A stretch of 64,000 bases of DNA from Luteibacter anthropi (GCF_011759365.1 NZ_JAARLZ010000009.1:124001-188000), one strand, 5' to 3'. Counted from the first letter of the stretch, positions 17,248 to 26,524 are shown. Program-made: numbers and translations. The notes: a model not told the origin generated them from the letters alone.

Positions 17248-19167
17248 ATGCGCCGTCTTGCCCGCCTTGCCGCCCTGCTGCTCACGACGCTTACCGCCGA
17301 AGCCCACGCCCATCGGGTGATCGTGTTCGTCTGGGACGGCATGCGCCCCGACGCCATCAGCGAAGAGGACACCCCCAACCTGGCAGCGCTGGCGAAGCGC
17401 GGCAGCTTCTTCGCCGACAACCACGCCACCTACCCCACCTTCACCATGATCAACGCGTCGAGCTTCGCCACGGGCTCGTTTCCGGGGACGATCGGCTTCT
17501 TCGGTAACCGCTTCTGGGCGCCGGGGGCGAAGGGTTTCGATGCCAAGGGGGCAGCCAGTGACTTCGCCGCGCCGATGTTCACCGAAGATTACGCGGTGCT
17601 GCGAGCGCTGGACGATCACTACCACCACGACCTGCTCGAAGCCCCTACCCTGCTCGAACGCGCCCGCAAAGCGGGGCTGAAGACGGCGGTGATCGGCAAG
17701 TCGGGGCCGGCCTTTCTCCAGGATATCCACGAGGGCGGCCTGATTCTCGACGAGAACGTGGCGTTGCCACTGGCATTTGCGAAGAAACTCGCGAAGGCGG
17801 GGCTGCCGTTACCTGCGAATACCGTACAGGCTTACGACCCGGATCACTTCCATCTTGAGCCCGACAACGGCGTGCCGACGGCACAGCTGCCGCTGGTGAT
17901 GTTGAAGGATGGCGCCAGCTCGGATGCGTCGGACGGTGCGGGCGCACCGCCCACGGCATCGAACGAATACCTGATGAATGCATTCCTGTCGTACGTGCTG
18001 CCGGTGGAAAAGCCCGACGTCAGCTTCGTATGGCTGCGCAATCCGGATTCCACCGAACATGCCTATGGTGTCGGCTCGCCCAATTTCCACCTCGCCATCC
18101 AGGCGCAGGATGTGCTGCTGGGCAAGCTCCAGGCAAAGCTGAAGGAACTGGGCATGGACGCCGATACCGATCTGGTCATCGTGTCGGATCATGCGCATAG
18201 CAATGTATCCGGGCCGCTGGACATGTTCCCCTTGCGCACGATCGGTGACGGACGCGTTGGTCGTCCCGATGCAGACTGGGGTTACTCCGTGTCGGGTGGC
18301 ATTCGCCTTGCGGATGAGATGACTCGCGCAGGCTTCACGGTGTTTGACGGCTTCGGTTGTGTGTATGCACCGGTAATGTCGGGCATTCGTGCCGATGGTA
18401 CGCAGCTGCATCCCACCCGCTTCGACGATGACGGTCGCGTATGCGGCAAGCCGGGGCCGTATACGACACCTTCCTACAAGGTGCCTGTCGATCTGCCATC
18501 GCAGGCCTTCGTGATCGCTCCCAATGGCGGCAGTGAATATCTCTACCTTCCGTCGCATGATCGCGAGAAGATCGTCGATGCCGTGCGTTTCCTGCAATCG
18601 CACGAAATGTTCGGGGCGATCTTCGTCGATGCGCGCTACGGAAAGATTCCGGGCACGTTGCCGCTGTCGTCGGTGCACCTGAAAAACAGCCGCTCGCCGG
18701 ACATCATTGCCAGCTATGATTACAATGCCGATGCCGTGGTGCAGGGATTCAAGGGCACGGTCTACAACAGCATGTCGAACGAACGCGGCATGCATGGCAG
18801 CTTCAGCCCGGTGGATGTGCACAACCTGCTGATCGCGAGCGGACCGGATTTCCGACAAGGCTTCCGTAACGAACTGCCCAGCGGCAATGTGGATCTCGCG
18901 CCCACGCTGGCTTCGGTGCTGAAGCTCGATCTCGGCAAGACGGACGGTCGCGTGCTGCGTGAAGCGGTGGCCACCCGTAATGCAGATGGCCTGTCGGCGA
19001 AGCCGGCCGATATCGTCACCGATACGGCCACCGGGCTCGATGTCCGTCGCGTGGATGGCTCGTCGATGGGGCGCAGCAGCTACCGCTTCGTGCTGAAGAC
19101 CAGACAGCTTGAAGACAACGGCAAGACCTACACCTACTTCGACCAGGCCAAGGCCGAACACCTGTAG
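17248..19167 (+). CDS. secreted nucleotide pyrophosphatase/phosphodiesterase family (alkaline phosphatase superfamily)
   Basis: A 639-residue exported enzyme. The ATG at 17248 opens a signal peptide (MRRLARLAALLLTTLTAEAHA) and has GGGGA upstream. The type I phosphodiesterase fold is shown by VIVFVWDGMRPDAI (Asp30), YPTFTMINASSFATG with the likely Thr66 nucleophile, WLRNPDSTEHAYG and VIVSDHAHSNV, the metal-binding Asp/His sites. It cleaves phosphodiester or phosphomonoester bonds outside the cytoplasm. The stop codon TAG is part of the REP palindrome that follows. It faces the receptor-glpQ pair and precedes the nucleotidase gene, forming a phosphate-scavenging group. Confidence 0.88.
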   Translation: MRRLARLAALLLTTLTAEAHAHRVIVFVWDGMRPDAISEEDTPNLAALAKRGSFFADNHATYPTFTMINASSFATGSFPGTIGFFGNRFWAPGAKGFDAKGAASDFAAPMFTEDYAVLRALDDHYHHDLLEAPTLLERARKAGLKTAVIGKSGPAFLQDIHEGGLILDENVALPLAFAKKLAKAGLPLPANTVQAYDPDHFHLEPDNGVPTAQLPLVMLKDGASSDASDGAGAPPTASNEYLMNAFLSYVLPVEKPDVSFVWLRNPDSTEHAYGVGSPNFHLAIQAQDVLLGKLQAKLKELGMDADTDLVIVSDHAHSNVSGPLDMFPLRTIGDGRVGRPDADWGYSVSGGIRLADEMTRAGFTVFDGFGCVYAPVMSGIRADGTQLHPTRFDDDGRVCGKPGPYTTPSYKVPVDLPSQAFVIAPNGGSEYLYLPSHDREKIVDAVRFLQSHEMFGAIFVDARYGKIPGTLPLSSVHLKNSRSPDIIASYDYNADAVVQGFKGTVYNSMSNERGMHGSFSPVDVHNLLIASGPDFRQGFRNELPSGNVDLAPTLASVLKLDLGKTDGRVLREAVATRNADGLSAKPADIVTDTATGLDVRRVDGSSMGRSSYRFVLKTRQLEDNGKTYTYFDQAKAEHL

Positions 19168-19297
19168 GAGCGCGCCTGCGCGCGACCGATGGTGCCAAGC
19201 AACACTGTAGGAGCGCGCCTTGCGCGCGACCGATATGGGCGAATGCCATCATGATGCGCCATCGTTTACCCCGGTCGCGCGCAGGGCGCGCTCCTAC
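19164..19297. repeat. REP triplet (+,+,-)
   Basis: Three REPs: 19164-19187 (+), 19207-19231 (+), 19273-19297 (-). The first contains the stop codon of the phosphodiesterase gene within GTAGGAG. The last two face each other and can fold as a hairpin. The same ++- order recurs at 37716 and 57288. Confidence 0.88.
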
Positions 19298-19353
19298 AAA
19301 GGCGGTTTTCTGGTAGTTTTCCGCGCGCATTCAACGAAACCGGACACCCTACG

Positions 19354-21345
19354 ATGTTCAAGCCCCTCGCACTGGCCACGCTCTCGGCCGCCCTGCTCGC
19401 CGCCTGTGCCGGCACGCCCGCCGCGAAGACCGGCAAGCCCGCCACGCTGGCCGATGGCGCGACGCTGGACCTCGCCATCCTCGAAACCACCGACGTTCAC
19501 TCGAACATCCTTTCCTACGACTACTACAAGCAGAAGGAAGACCCGAGCTTCGGCTACGAGCGCGTCGCGACGCTGATCCGCCAGGCTCGCAAGGAATTCC
19601 CGAACACGGTGCTGTTCGATAGCGGCGATACGATCCAGGGCAGCGTGCTGGCCGACTACCAGGCACTGGTGAAGCCGGTGGGCTGCGATACGGAACTGGG
19701 CATCTACAAGGCGATGGATGCCCTGGGCTACGACGGAGGTACCGCCGGCAACCATGAATTCAACTACGGCCTGCCCTTCCTCGCGCAGGTGACCAACACC
19801 GCGATGAACGTCGATGGCGTGACCCCGCGCCAGTGCGCCGGACCGAAGTTCCCGCTGGTGCTTTCCAACGTCTACAGCGCACGCGACGGCAAGCCCATCT
19901 TCAAGCCCTGGACCATCGTCACCAAGACGGTGAACGTGAAGACGGCATCGGGCCAGACCGTACCCACCGAACTTAAGATCGGCATCATCGGCTTCACGCC
20001 GCCGCCGATCATGGACTGGGACAAGCGCAACCTCGCCGGCAAGGTCACGGTGGATGGCGTGGTCGAAGCGGCACAGAAGTACGTGCCCGAAGTGCAGGCG
20101 CAGCACCCGGACCTTATCGTGGCGATCCTGCATGGTGGCCTGAACACAGCGCCGTATACGCCGCAGATGGAGAACGGCGGCTGGTATCTTGCCGGTGTGC
20201 CGGGCATCGATGCCATGTTGCTGGGTCATTCGCATACCGAATTCCCGGGGCCCGGTTTCGCTACCATGAAAGAGGTGGACGACAAGCGCGGACTCGTACG
20301 TGGCGTGCCTGCCGTGATGGGTGGTTTCTTCGGCAAGGATCTGGGCGTCATCAACATGACGCTAAAGCGCTCCGATGGCCGCTGGGTGGTGCAGAAGGAC
20401 CTGAGCCATAGCCAGGTGCGTCCGATCTGCGTGAAGAAGGGGCAGTGTGTCGAGGCGGATCCGGCCATCGCACCGCTGGTGCAGGAAGCGCACGAAGCCG
20501 CCGTGGCTTACGTCAATACGCCGATCGGTGCTACCGATCATGACCTGTCGAGCTACTTTGCCGATGCCGGAAACATGACGGCAATCGCCGTGGTGAATGC
20601 CGCGCAGATCGAGTATGCGCGTGACGAGCTTTCGCGTTCGCGCCCGGACCTGAAGGATGTGCCGGTTCTTTCGGCGGCGTCGGCGTTCCGCAACGGTTTC
20701 GGTGGTCCGGATGATTTCACCGATGTACCGAAGGGTCCGCTGACGATCCGTAGTGCTTCGGATCTGTATTTCTATCCGAATACGCTGGCTGCCGTGAAGG
20801 TGGATACGGCTGGCCTGAAGGCGTGGCTGGAGAAGTCGGCTACGCGTTTCAACCAGATCGATCCGTCGAAAGAGGGCGAGCAGAATCTGCTCGGGAAGAT
20901 GCCTGGGTACAACTTTGATCAGATCCAGGGCGGCATCACCTACACCATCGACATCTCGAAGCCGGAAGGCCAGCGCATCGCGAACCTGCGTTACAAGGGC
21001 AAGCCGGTGAAGGACGGCCAGCCGTTCATCGTGGTGACGAACAACTACCGTGCCAATGGGGGCGGTGACTTCCCGGGCATGGGTGGCGATTCGGTGGTGT
21101 TGAACGCACCGGATGGCAATCGTGAAGTGGTGATCAAGTGGGTGCAGGAGCACAAGACGATCACGTCGAAGGATGTCGATGGTCGCTCCTGGCATTTCGC
21201 GCCGTTGAAGACGAAGGGTGCGGTGACGTTTACTTCGGCCTCCGGCAAGGATGACGTGGCGAAGTCGCTCGGCCTGCCGATTCATCAGCTGCGTGATAAC
21301 GGCGATGGCACGGCGGTGTATGCCGTGGATCTTTCGAAGAAGTAA
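19354..21345 (+). CDS. cpdB: lipoprotein 2',3'-cyclic-nucleotide 2'-phosphodiesterase/3'-nucleotidase (CpdB/UshA type)
   Basis: A 663-residue lipoprotein: the signal peptide ends in the lipobox LLAAC with Cys18, and residue 19 is Ala, which fits outer-membrane sorting. The calcineurin-like N-terminal domain holds ETTDVHSN, FDSGDTIQG, AGNHEFNYG, ILHGG and GHSHTEFPG, the two-metal centre. The C-terminal 5'-nucleotidase domain shows TAIAVVNAAQIEYAR, FRNGFGGP, YFYPNTLAAVKV and VVTNNYRANGGGDFPG, the substrate clamp. It releases phosphate and nucleosides from external nucleotides. It lies downstream of the phosphodiesterase gene with a REP triplet between, so it probably has its own promoter. Confidence 0.9.
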   Translation: MFKPLALATLSAALLAACAGTPAAKTGKPATLADGATLDLAILETTDVHSNILSYDYYKQKEDPSFGYERVATLIRQARKEFPNTVLFDSGDTIQGSVLADYQALVKPVGCDTELGIYKAMDALGYDGGTAGNHEFNYGLPFLAQVTNTAMNVDGVTPRQCAGPKFPLVLSNVYSARDGKPIFKPWTIVTKTVNVKTASGQTVPTELKIGIIGFTPPPIMDWDKRNLAGKVTVDGVVEAAQKYVPEVQAQHPDLIVAILHGGLNTAPYTPQMENGGWYLAGVPGIDAMLLGHSHTEFPGPGFATMKEVDDKRGLVRGVPAVMGGFFGKDLGVINMTLKRSDGRWVVQKDLSHSQVRPICVKKGQCVEADPAIAPLVQEAHEAAVAYVNTPIGATDHDLSSYFADAGNMTAIAVVNAAQIEYARDELSRSRPDLKDVPVLSAASAFRNGFGGPDDFTDVPKGPLTIRSASDLYFYPNTLAAVKVDTAGLKAWLEKSATRFNQIDPSKEGEQNLLGKMPGYNFDQIQGGITYTIDISKPEGQRIANLRYKGKPVKDGQPFIVVTNNYRANGGGDFPGMGGDSVVLNAPDGNREVVIKWVQEHKTITSKDVDGRSWHFAPLKTKGAVTFTSASGKDDVAKSLGLPIHQLRDNGDGTAVYAVDLSKK

Positions 21346-21375
21346 GCATGCCCGATCCCGCTGGAACGACCTCAC

Positions 21376-21512
21376 CGTCGTTCCAGCGGAAGCTGGGACC
21401 TGGCGCGGGGCAATCGGTTGTCGCGAGGGTGTCTCCAGCGCCAAAGCCGATGGGACGCCTCCGCCGTGCTGGTGAACCGGGGCGCCGGGTTCCTGTTTTC
21501 ACAGGAACGACG
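21376..21512 (-). repeat. MITE-like palindromic element, single copy
   Basis: A 137-base unit with ends CGTCGTTCCAGCGGAAGCTGG and CACAGGAACGACG, of the same family as the array at 63283, with the internal GGTGAACCGGGGCGCCGGG. It lies 30 bases after cpdB and before the threonine promoter. It may act as transcript end for cpdB. Confidence 0.8.
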
Positions 21513-21550
21513 GGTAGGTGGGGTGTCGCATCGTGACGCCGACACCCCTC

Positions 21551-21580
21551 TTGACACACCGCACAAAACGGGCATACCGT
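21551..21580 (+). promoter_or_regulatory. threonine operon promoter
   Basis: A perfect -35 TTGACA (21551-21556) and a weak -10 TACCGT (21575-21580, or CATACC shifted by two). The distance from the -10 to the leader ATG is 7 bases, so transcription should start at or next to that ATG. The leucine leader promoter at 26777 has the same layout to the base. Confidence 0.65.
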
Positions 21581-21587
21581 CGGCAAC

Positions 21588-21725
21588 ATGTATTCCACCT
21601 CGCCAGCGCTGATGTCCCGAACGGCCGTCCATACGGCCCGCGCGCTTGCGTCCATGACCACCACCGCGACTACGACCACTACGACCATTACCATGGTCGG
21701 AGGATCGGAGACCGCGCGCGCTTAA
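21588..21725 (+). CDS. thrL: threonine operon leader peptide (45 aa)
   Basis: A 45-residue peptide whose core, residues 24-35, reads TTTATTTTTTIT, with ten Thr codons and one Ile codon. This is the signature of the thr attenuator control peptide (E. coli ThrL has a mixed Thr/Ile run). There is no Shine-Dalgarno sequence before the ATG, and the promoter places the transcript start at about the ATG, so it is probably translated from a leaderless mRNA. Later ATGs at 21612 and 21654 also keep the Thr run. Downstream (21726-21836), several G/C-rich hairpins can form before the dehydrogenase start. Confidence 0.85.
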   Translation: MYSTSPALMSRTAVHTARALASMTTTATTTTTTITMVGGSETARA

Positions 21726-21837
21726 GTTCTTGTCGCTGCCGGCCCGACCTCCCGCAGGACGGGACGGGCGCCGGAGAACCTAAGGCAAACATCCCAACCT
21801 GACGCGAACGAAGGGCCTCAAACTGGAGGCTTTGCTC
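21726..21837 (+). promoter_or_regulatory. candidate attenuator region of the threonine operon
   Basis: GTTCT (21726-21730) can pair with AGAAC (21775-21779), enclosing GCCGGCCCG against CGGGCGCCGG. No run of T follows this stem, so a classic intrinsic terminator is not evident. A second hairpin, GCCTC (21815-21819) with GAGGC (21826-21830), extended by A-T and G-T pairs, hides the GGAGG ribosome site of the dehydrogenase gene. The control may therefore act in part on translation; this is inference. Confidence 0.45.
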
Positions 21838-22983
21838 GTGTCCATTGCTGACGTCTTACCCCATTCGCCCCTGCGTGCAGCGCCCTTGCGCCTGCCCGCA
21901 GGCCCCCTCGTCGTCGACCTGGGCGTGATCGGCCCTGGCAAGGTAGGCAGTGCGCTGCTTACCCAGCTACGCCTGGCGGCACCCCGCCTGCTGCGCGAGT
22001 GCAACCTGCAACTGCGCTTGCGTGCCGTCAGCGATAGTCGCCACATGTGGCTGGACTGCGACGACGACGCCCTCAACAGCCGTATCCACGGCGCCCAGAC
22101 CTGGCGCCCCACCGCCCTCAACGAGTTCGCCGCCTACGTGGCCGGCCGCGGCGACAACGTGGCGGTCCTCGCCGATTGCAGCGCCAGCGATGCGGTAGCC
22201 GAGCACTACGCCGGCTGGCTCGGTGCCGGCATCCATGTGGTGACCCCGAACAAACGGGCCGCCAGCGGCCCCCTCGACCGCTGGCATCGCATCGCCCAGG
22301 CCTCCAACGCCAGCGGCGCGCGCCTGCACTATGAAGGCACGGTCGGCGCCGGCCTGCCAGTGGTGCAGACGCTGCGCGACCTGATCGACACGGGCGACGA
22401 ACTGCTCTCCGTGGAAGGCATGCTCTCCGGCACGCTGGCCTGGCTGTTCAACCGTTTCGACGGCTCGCAGCCGTTCTCCGCCCTGGTCCGCCAGGCCCAC
22501 GAGATGGGCTATACCGAACCGGACCCGCGCGACGACCTTTCCGGCGTGGACGTAGCCCGCAAGCTGGTGATCCTGTCCCGCGAGGCCGGCCTGCCGCTGT
22601 CGCTGGAAGACGTCGACGTGCGCAGCCTGATCCCGGCCTTCCTGACGGACTGCGACCGCGCGGAATTCATGGACCGGCTGGACGAGCTTGACGCCCCCAT
22701 GGCCGCTCTGCTGACCGAAGCCCGCGCCAGCGGCGGCGTGCTGCGCCATGTGGCCCGCCTGCACGAAGGCCGCGCCAGCGTGGGCGTGCAGGTGCTGGGG
22801 GCGGATCATGCCTTCGCCCATGCACGGCTCACGGACAACGTCGTGCGTTTCGCTACCCGTCGTTACTGCGACAATGCGCTGGTCGTACAGGGGCCGGGTG
22901 CCGGCCCCGAGGTCACGGCGGCGGCGGTCTTCACCGACCTGCTGCGCGTGGCCGGTGCCATGGGAGTAAAACGATGCGCATGA
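21838..22983 (+). CDS. homoserine dehydrogenase (ThrA C-terminal type, no aspartokinase domain)
   Basis: A 381-residue cytosolic enzyme that reduces aspartate semialdehyde to homoserine. The GTG at 21838 has GGAGG 8 bases upstream. The Rossmann motif GVIGPGKVG lies at 29-37; [31 protein letters not shown] and [21 protein letters not shown] are the catalytic and substrate motifs, closer to the C-terminal half of enterobacterial ThrA than to Hom proteins with an ACT domain. There is neither an aspartokinase half nor an ACT domain, so feedback by threonine on this protein is not expected. It overlaps thrB by 10 bases. Confidence 0.92.
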   Translation: MSIADVLPHSPLRAAPLRLPAGPLVVDLGVIGPGKVGSALLTQLRLAAPRLLRECNLQLRLRAVSDSRHMWLDCDDDALNSRIHGAQTWRPTALNEFAAYVAGRGDNVAVLADCSASDAVAEHYAGWLGAGIHVVTPNKRAASGPLDRWHRIAQASNASGARLHYEGTVGAGLPVVQTLRDLIDTGDELLSVEGMLSGTLAWLFNRFDGSQPFSALVRQAHEMGYTEPDPRDDLSGVDVARKLVILSREAGLPLSLEDVDVRSLIPAFLTDCDRAEFMDRLDELDAPMAALLTEARASGGVLRHVARLHEGRASVGVQVLGADHAFAHARLTDNVVRFATRRYCDNALVVQGPGAGPEVTAAAVFTDLLRVAGAMGVKRCA

Positions 22984-23930
22984 TGAACGAAGTTTCCCCG
23001 CCCCAGGCCCGCACGGATATTGCGCAGGCCGAGGCTTATGCCAGTGTCGGCAACGTCGGCATCGGCTTCGATATCCTGGGTCACTGCGTGGCCGGTGCGG
23101 GCGATCGCGCGGAAGTGCGCCGCATCGCCGAACGCGAGGTGCGCATTGCCGGCATCCACGGCGTGATCACCGACCTGCCCCTGAACGCCCCGGACAACAC
23201 CGCCGGCGCGGCACTGCTGTCGCTGCGCAACGCGCTCGACCTGCCCTTCGGTTTCGAAATCACCCTGCACAAAGGCATCGCGCTCGGCTCGGGCATGGGC
23301 GGTTCGGCCGCATCGTGTGTCGCCGCGCTGGTAGCCGCCAATGCACTGCTCGACGAACCGCTGTCCCGCGAGGCGCTGTATCCCTTTGCCCTCGACGGCG
23401 AAGTGGTGGCCAGCGGCAGCCGGCACGGCGACAACTTAGGTCCCATGCTGCTGGGCGGCCTGGTGCTCTCCACTGACAAGCGCCTGGTTCGCGTGCCGGT
23501 ACCGGCCGAATGGCATTGCGCGCTGGTCCATCCGCATGTGGTGCTGGAAACCCGCAAGGCCCGCGCTGCGCTCGCCGGGCACTACGCACTGGGCGAGTTC
23601 GTGGCGCAGAGCGCCAACCTCGCGATGGTGCTGGCCGGTTGCTATCGCGGTGAGGCCGCGCTGGTTCGCGAAGGGTTGTCCGATGTACTCGTGGAACCGC
23701 GCCGCGCACCGCTGATTCCGGGCTTCGGCCGCGTGAAACAGGCCGCGCTCGATCATGGCGCCATGGGCGCCAGCATCTCCGGCGCCGGTCCCAGTGTGTT
23801 CGGCTGGTTCGAGGATCGCGCTTCGGCCGAAGCCGCATCGCGCGCCATGCGCGGGGCCTTCGCCGACGAAGGCCATGCCGCCGACGTGATCGTGGCGCCC
23901 ATCGATGGCCCTGCGGCGAAGGTGGTCTGA
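22974..23930 (+). CDS. thrB: homoserine kinase
   Basis: A 318-residue GHMP kinase that phosphorylates homoserine with ATP. ATG at 22974 with GGAG 8 bases upstream; two more in-frame ATGs follow at 22980 and 22983. Motifs: [16 protein letters not shown] at the N-terminus, the phosphate loop [13 protein letters not shown] near residues 101-114, and the third GHMP motif [17 protein letters not shown] near 263-279. Length is normal for the family. It lies between the dehydrogenase and thrC genes in the operon, overlapping the first by 10 bases. Confidence 0.95.
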   Translation: MRMMNEVSPPQARTDIAQAEAYASVGNVGIGFDILGHCVAGAGDRAEVRRIAEREVRIAGIHGVITDLPLNAPDNTAGAALLSLRNALDLPFGFEITLHKGIALGSGMGGSAASCVAALVAANALLDEPLSREALYPFALDGEVVASGSRHGDNLGPMLLGGLVLSTDKRLVRVPVPAEWHCALVHPHVVLETRKARAALAGHYALGEFVAQSANLAMVLAGCYRGEAALVREGLSDVLVEPRRAPLIPGFGRVKQAALDHGAMGASISGAGPSVFGWFEDRASAEAASRAMRGAFADEGHAADVIVAPIDGPAAKVV

Positions 23931-23932
23931 GC

Positions 23933-25210
23933 ATGCGTTACGTCAGTACGCGCGGCCAGGCCGCACCGGCCTCCCTGTCGCAGGCCATCGCCGCGGGCCT
24001 CGCGCCCGATGGCGGGCTCTATGTCCCCGAGGCCATGCCGAAGGTGGGCGCCCTGCCCCGTGACGGCTACCTCGCTACCACCGCTTCGCGCATGCTCGCG
24101 CCGTTCTTCGCGGATGATCCACTGGCCGCCGAACTGGATGCGATCTGCGCCGAGGCCTTTGCCGCCCCCGCGCCGCGCCGCGAGCTGCGCATCGACGGAG
24201 GCCATCTGCTTGAGCTGTTCCACGGCCCGACCGCCGCGTTCAAGGACTTCGGCGCGCGCTTCCTCGCCGCTTGCCTGACCCGCCTGCGCCGCGATGAAAA
24301 CCATCCGCTGACGATCCTCGTCGCCACCTCGGGCGATACCGGCGCAGCCGTGGGTGCCGCGTTCCACGAGGTACCGGGAGTTCGCGTGGCGATCCTCTAT
24401 CCCGATAACCGTGTCTCTCCGCGCCAGGCCCATCAGCTGGGCAGTTTCGGCGGCAATGTGCGCGCATTGCGCGTGGAAGGCAGCTTCGACGACTGCCAGC
24501 GGCTGGTGAAAGGTGCCCTCGGCGATGCGACCCTCCAGGCCGATGTGCCGATGTCCTCGGCGAACAGCATCAGCCTGGGACGCCTGCTGCCGCAGATGGC
24601 CTATTTCGGTCATGCGGCGCTGCAGGCGGCCTCGCCCATGAACACCATCGTGCCCACCGGCAACCTCGGCAACGCCGTGGCCTGCCTGTGGGCGAAGCAG
24701 ACCGGCCTGCCCATCGGCGAGGTGGTGTTCGCCTGCAACGCCAACGAGACGCTGCCGGAGTTCTACGCCGGACAGCCCTATCGCGCGCGTGATGCGGTGC
24801 CGACCATCGCCAACGCGATGGACGTGGGCGCTCCCAGCAATTTCGAACGCCTGCGCCACCTGTTCGGCAACGAGGACGAGGCCCGTCGCCACGGACACGC
24901 CGAGCGCGTGGACGATGCGGAGATCCGCGACACCATCCGCCGCCATGCGGCCAACGATGGCGAGGTGTTCTGCCCGCATACCGCCACGGCGATCCGGGTG
25001 TTCGAGCGCCTGCGCCTGCGTGGTGATACCCGCGCCTGGACCATGGCTTCCACCGCGCACCCGGCCAAGTTCGACACCATCGTCGAGCCGCTGGTGGGCA
25101 AGCGCGTTGAGGTGCCCGACCCCCTGGCGATCATGCTGGCCCGCAGTGCCAGCGCCGAACCCATGGCCGCCGACGGTCGGATCTTCGCCGACTGGCTGCG
25201 GCACTGGTGA
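23933..25210 (+). CDS. thrC: threonine synthase
   Basis: A 425-residue PLP enzyme that turns O-phosphohomoserine into threonine. It starts 2 bases after thrB. The N-terminal YVSTRGQAAPASLSQA and LAPDGGLYVPE are the family opening; Lys104 in TAAFKDFGARF binds PLP; VATSGDTGAAVGAAF and PTGNLGNAVACLWAK hold the phosphate-binding loops. Length is between the short and the long (E. coli-type) forms and matches the latter. It ends the operon; the next gene converges with only 9 bases between stop codons and no visible terminator. Confidence 0.95.
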   Translation: MRYVSTRGQAAPASLSQAIAAGLAPDGGLYVPEAMPKVGALPRDGYLATTASRMLAPFFADDPLAAELDAICAEAFAAPAPRRELRIDGGHLLELFHGPTAAFKDFGARFLAACLTRLRRDENHPLTILVATSGDTGAAVGAAFHEVPGVRVAILYPDNRVSPRQAHQLGSFGGNVRALRVEGSFDDCQRLVKGALGDATLQADVPMSSANSISLGRLLPQMAYFGHAALQAASPMNTIVPTGNLGNAVACLWAKQTGLPIGEVVFACNANETLPEFYAGQPYRARDAVPTIANAMDVGAPSNFERLRHLFGNEDEARRHGHAERVDDAEIRDTIRRHAANDGEVFCPHTATAIRVFERLRLRGDTRAWTMASTAHPAKFDTIVEPLVGKRVEVPDPLAIMLARSASAEPMAADGRIFADWLRHW

Positions 25211-25219
25211 GCCGGACGA

Positions 25220-26524
25220 TCAGAAGCGGTAGCTGATCATCAGGCGGTTGTAGGTCCAGGGCAGGTTGGCGGGGTTCAGGCCGTTGCTGCCGCCGACGGT
25301 GCGCTCCCAGCGATTGCGGATCTGGAGGCCCTTCACCCAGCGGTCGAGCTTCCAGATCACGTCGAAGTAGAGATCGTGGCTGCGGCCCCGCCAGCGGGTG
25401 TCGTACTGGGCATAGGCGGCGGCCAGCTGAAGCTCGCCGTCGAAGAAACCGTAGCCGGCGCGGGCCTTCCACGCCCGGCCCGGGCCCTGCTCCACAAGGC
25501 CGCGAAGCATCGAGGTGGTGAACAGCGGGTCGGTGGCGTAGCCGTTGCTGTAGGGCGAGATGATTGCACCGCCGCCCACCGCGCCCTGCCGGCCGCCCAG
25601 CCGGTTGTAGGCCAGCCCGAAACTCGCCGCGCCCAGCTTCGCCCCGGCCTCGACACCCCAGGCCCGGGCATCCACCCTGTCACCCGCGACGCCGTTCACG
25701 CGGGTTTTCGTCTCCACCAGCACGTTGTCGCCGCTGCTGCCGGTCTGGCGCAGCACCTGGGCGCCGACATAGGGCACGAGGCCGCCGATGGCGGGAAAGG
25801 TATAGGAGGCATCCGCGTAACCCATCCGGCCGAAGCCGCGGAAGTCGTAGTACCAGGTGCGGGATTTCCACGGGCCGGCCGCATAGGTGCTGCCGATGGC
25901 CGTGGTGCCGCTGGTGGCCCGGGCCGTGACCGGCAGCGTGCCGTTCTGCCCGTACATGGTGTCGCCACGCCAGCGCGAGGGGTAATAGACGTTGTCGGCC
26001 AGGAAGCCGTCGGAGGTGCGGCTCTTCCAGCGGATGGTGCGGATCGCCTGGAGCGTCCAGCCGGGTGAGACCTCCACCGAGAGGTTGAGCGCCCGGTACG
26101 AGGCCGGGATCACCCGGGAATCGGAGGGGCCCATCCAGGGGGTGTCCAGGTACTGGTCGCCCGCGCGCACGGTGACCCCGTGCCCCGCGTATTCGGCATA
26201 AGCCTGGGAGAAACCGCTCAGCGAAGGTCCCAGGGCCATCAGCGAGGCATCGATCCGGGAGGGTAGATCGGAGCGGGTGCCCAGCGATTGCGCCGAGAAC
26301 CCGGTGGCCGCGAGGCGGAATCCGCCGACGCTACCGCTCTTCACCGTGAACAGGCCGGCCAGCGACCAGGCCCGCTCGTCGTGGGCGTTGCCCGAATCGA
26401 AGACCCGGTCGAAGCGATACAGGCGCAATTCGCCGTCGAAGCGGCCGTCACCGATGAAATCCTCGGCCTGGACACCGCCCGTGGCGCAGGCCAGCGCCAT
26501 GGCAAGAGAGGCACGCCGACGCAT
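25220..26524 (-). CDS. OprD-family outer-membrane porin
   Basis: A 434-residue porin with signal peptide (MRRRASLAMALACATGGVQA) and AGGGGG before the ATG at 26524. Family features: FIGDGRFDGELRLYRFDRVFD after the signal, DTPWMGPSDSRVIPASYRALNL, typical of the OprD constriction loop, YDFRGFGRMGYADASYTFP, and an end in NRLMISYRF with terminal Phe. OprD-type channels pass basic amino acids, small peptides or carboxylates; the exact substrate is unknown. It converges with thrC and is divergent from the leucine leader region. Confidence 0.85.
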   Translation of the reverse strand: MRRRASLAMALACATGGVQAEDFIGDGRFDGELRLYRFDRVFDSGNAHDERAWSLAGLFTVKSGSVGGFRLAATGFSAQSLGTRSDLPSRIDASLMALGPSLSGFSQAYAEYAGHGVTVRAGDQYLDTPWMGPSDSRVIPASYRALNLSVEVSPGWTLQAIRTIRWKSRTSDGFLADNVYYPSRWRGDTMYGQNGTLPVTARATSGTTAIGSTYAAGPWKSRTWYYDFRGFGRMGYADASYTFPAIGGLVPYVGAQVLRQTGSSGDNVLVETKTRVNGVAGDRVDARAWGVEAGAKLGAASFGLAYNRLGGRQGAVGGGAIISPYSNGYATDPLFTTSMLRGLVEQGPGRAWKARAGYGFFDGELQLAAAYAQYDTRWRGRSHDLYFDVIWKLDRWVKGLQIRNRWERTVGGSNGLNPANLPWTYNRLMISYRF

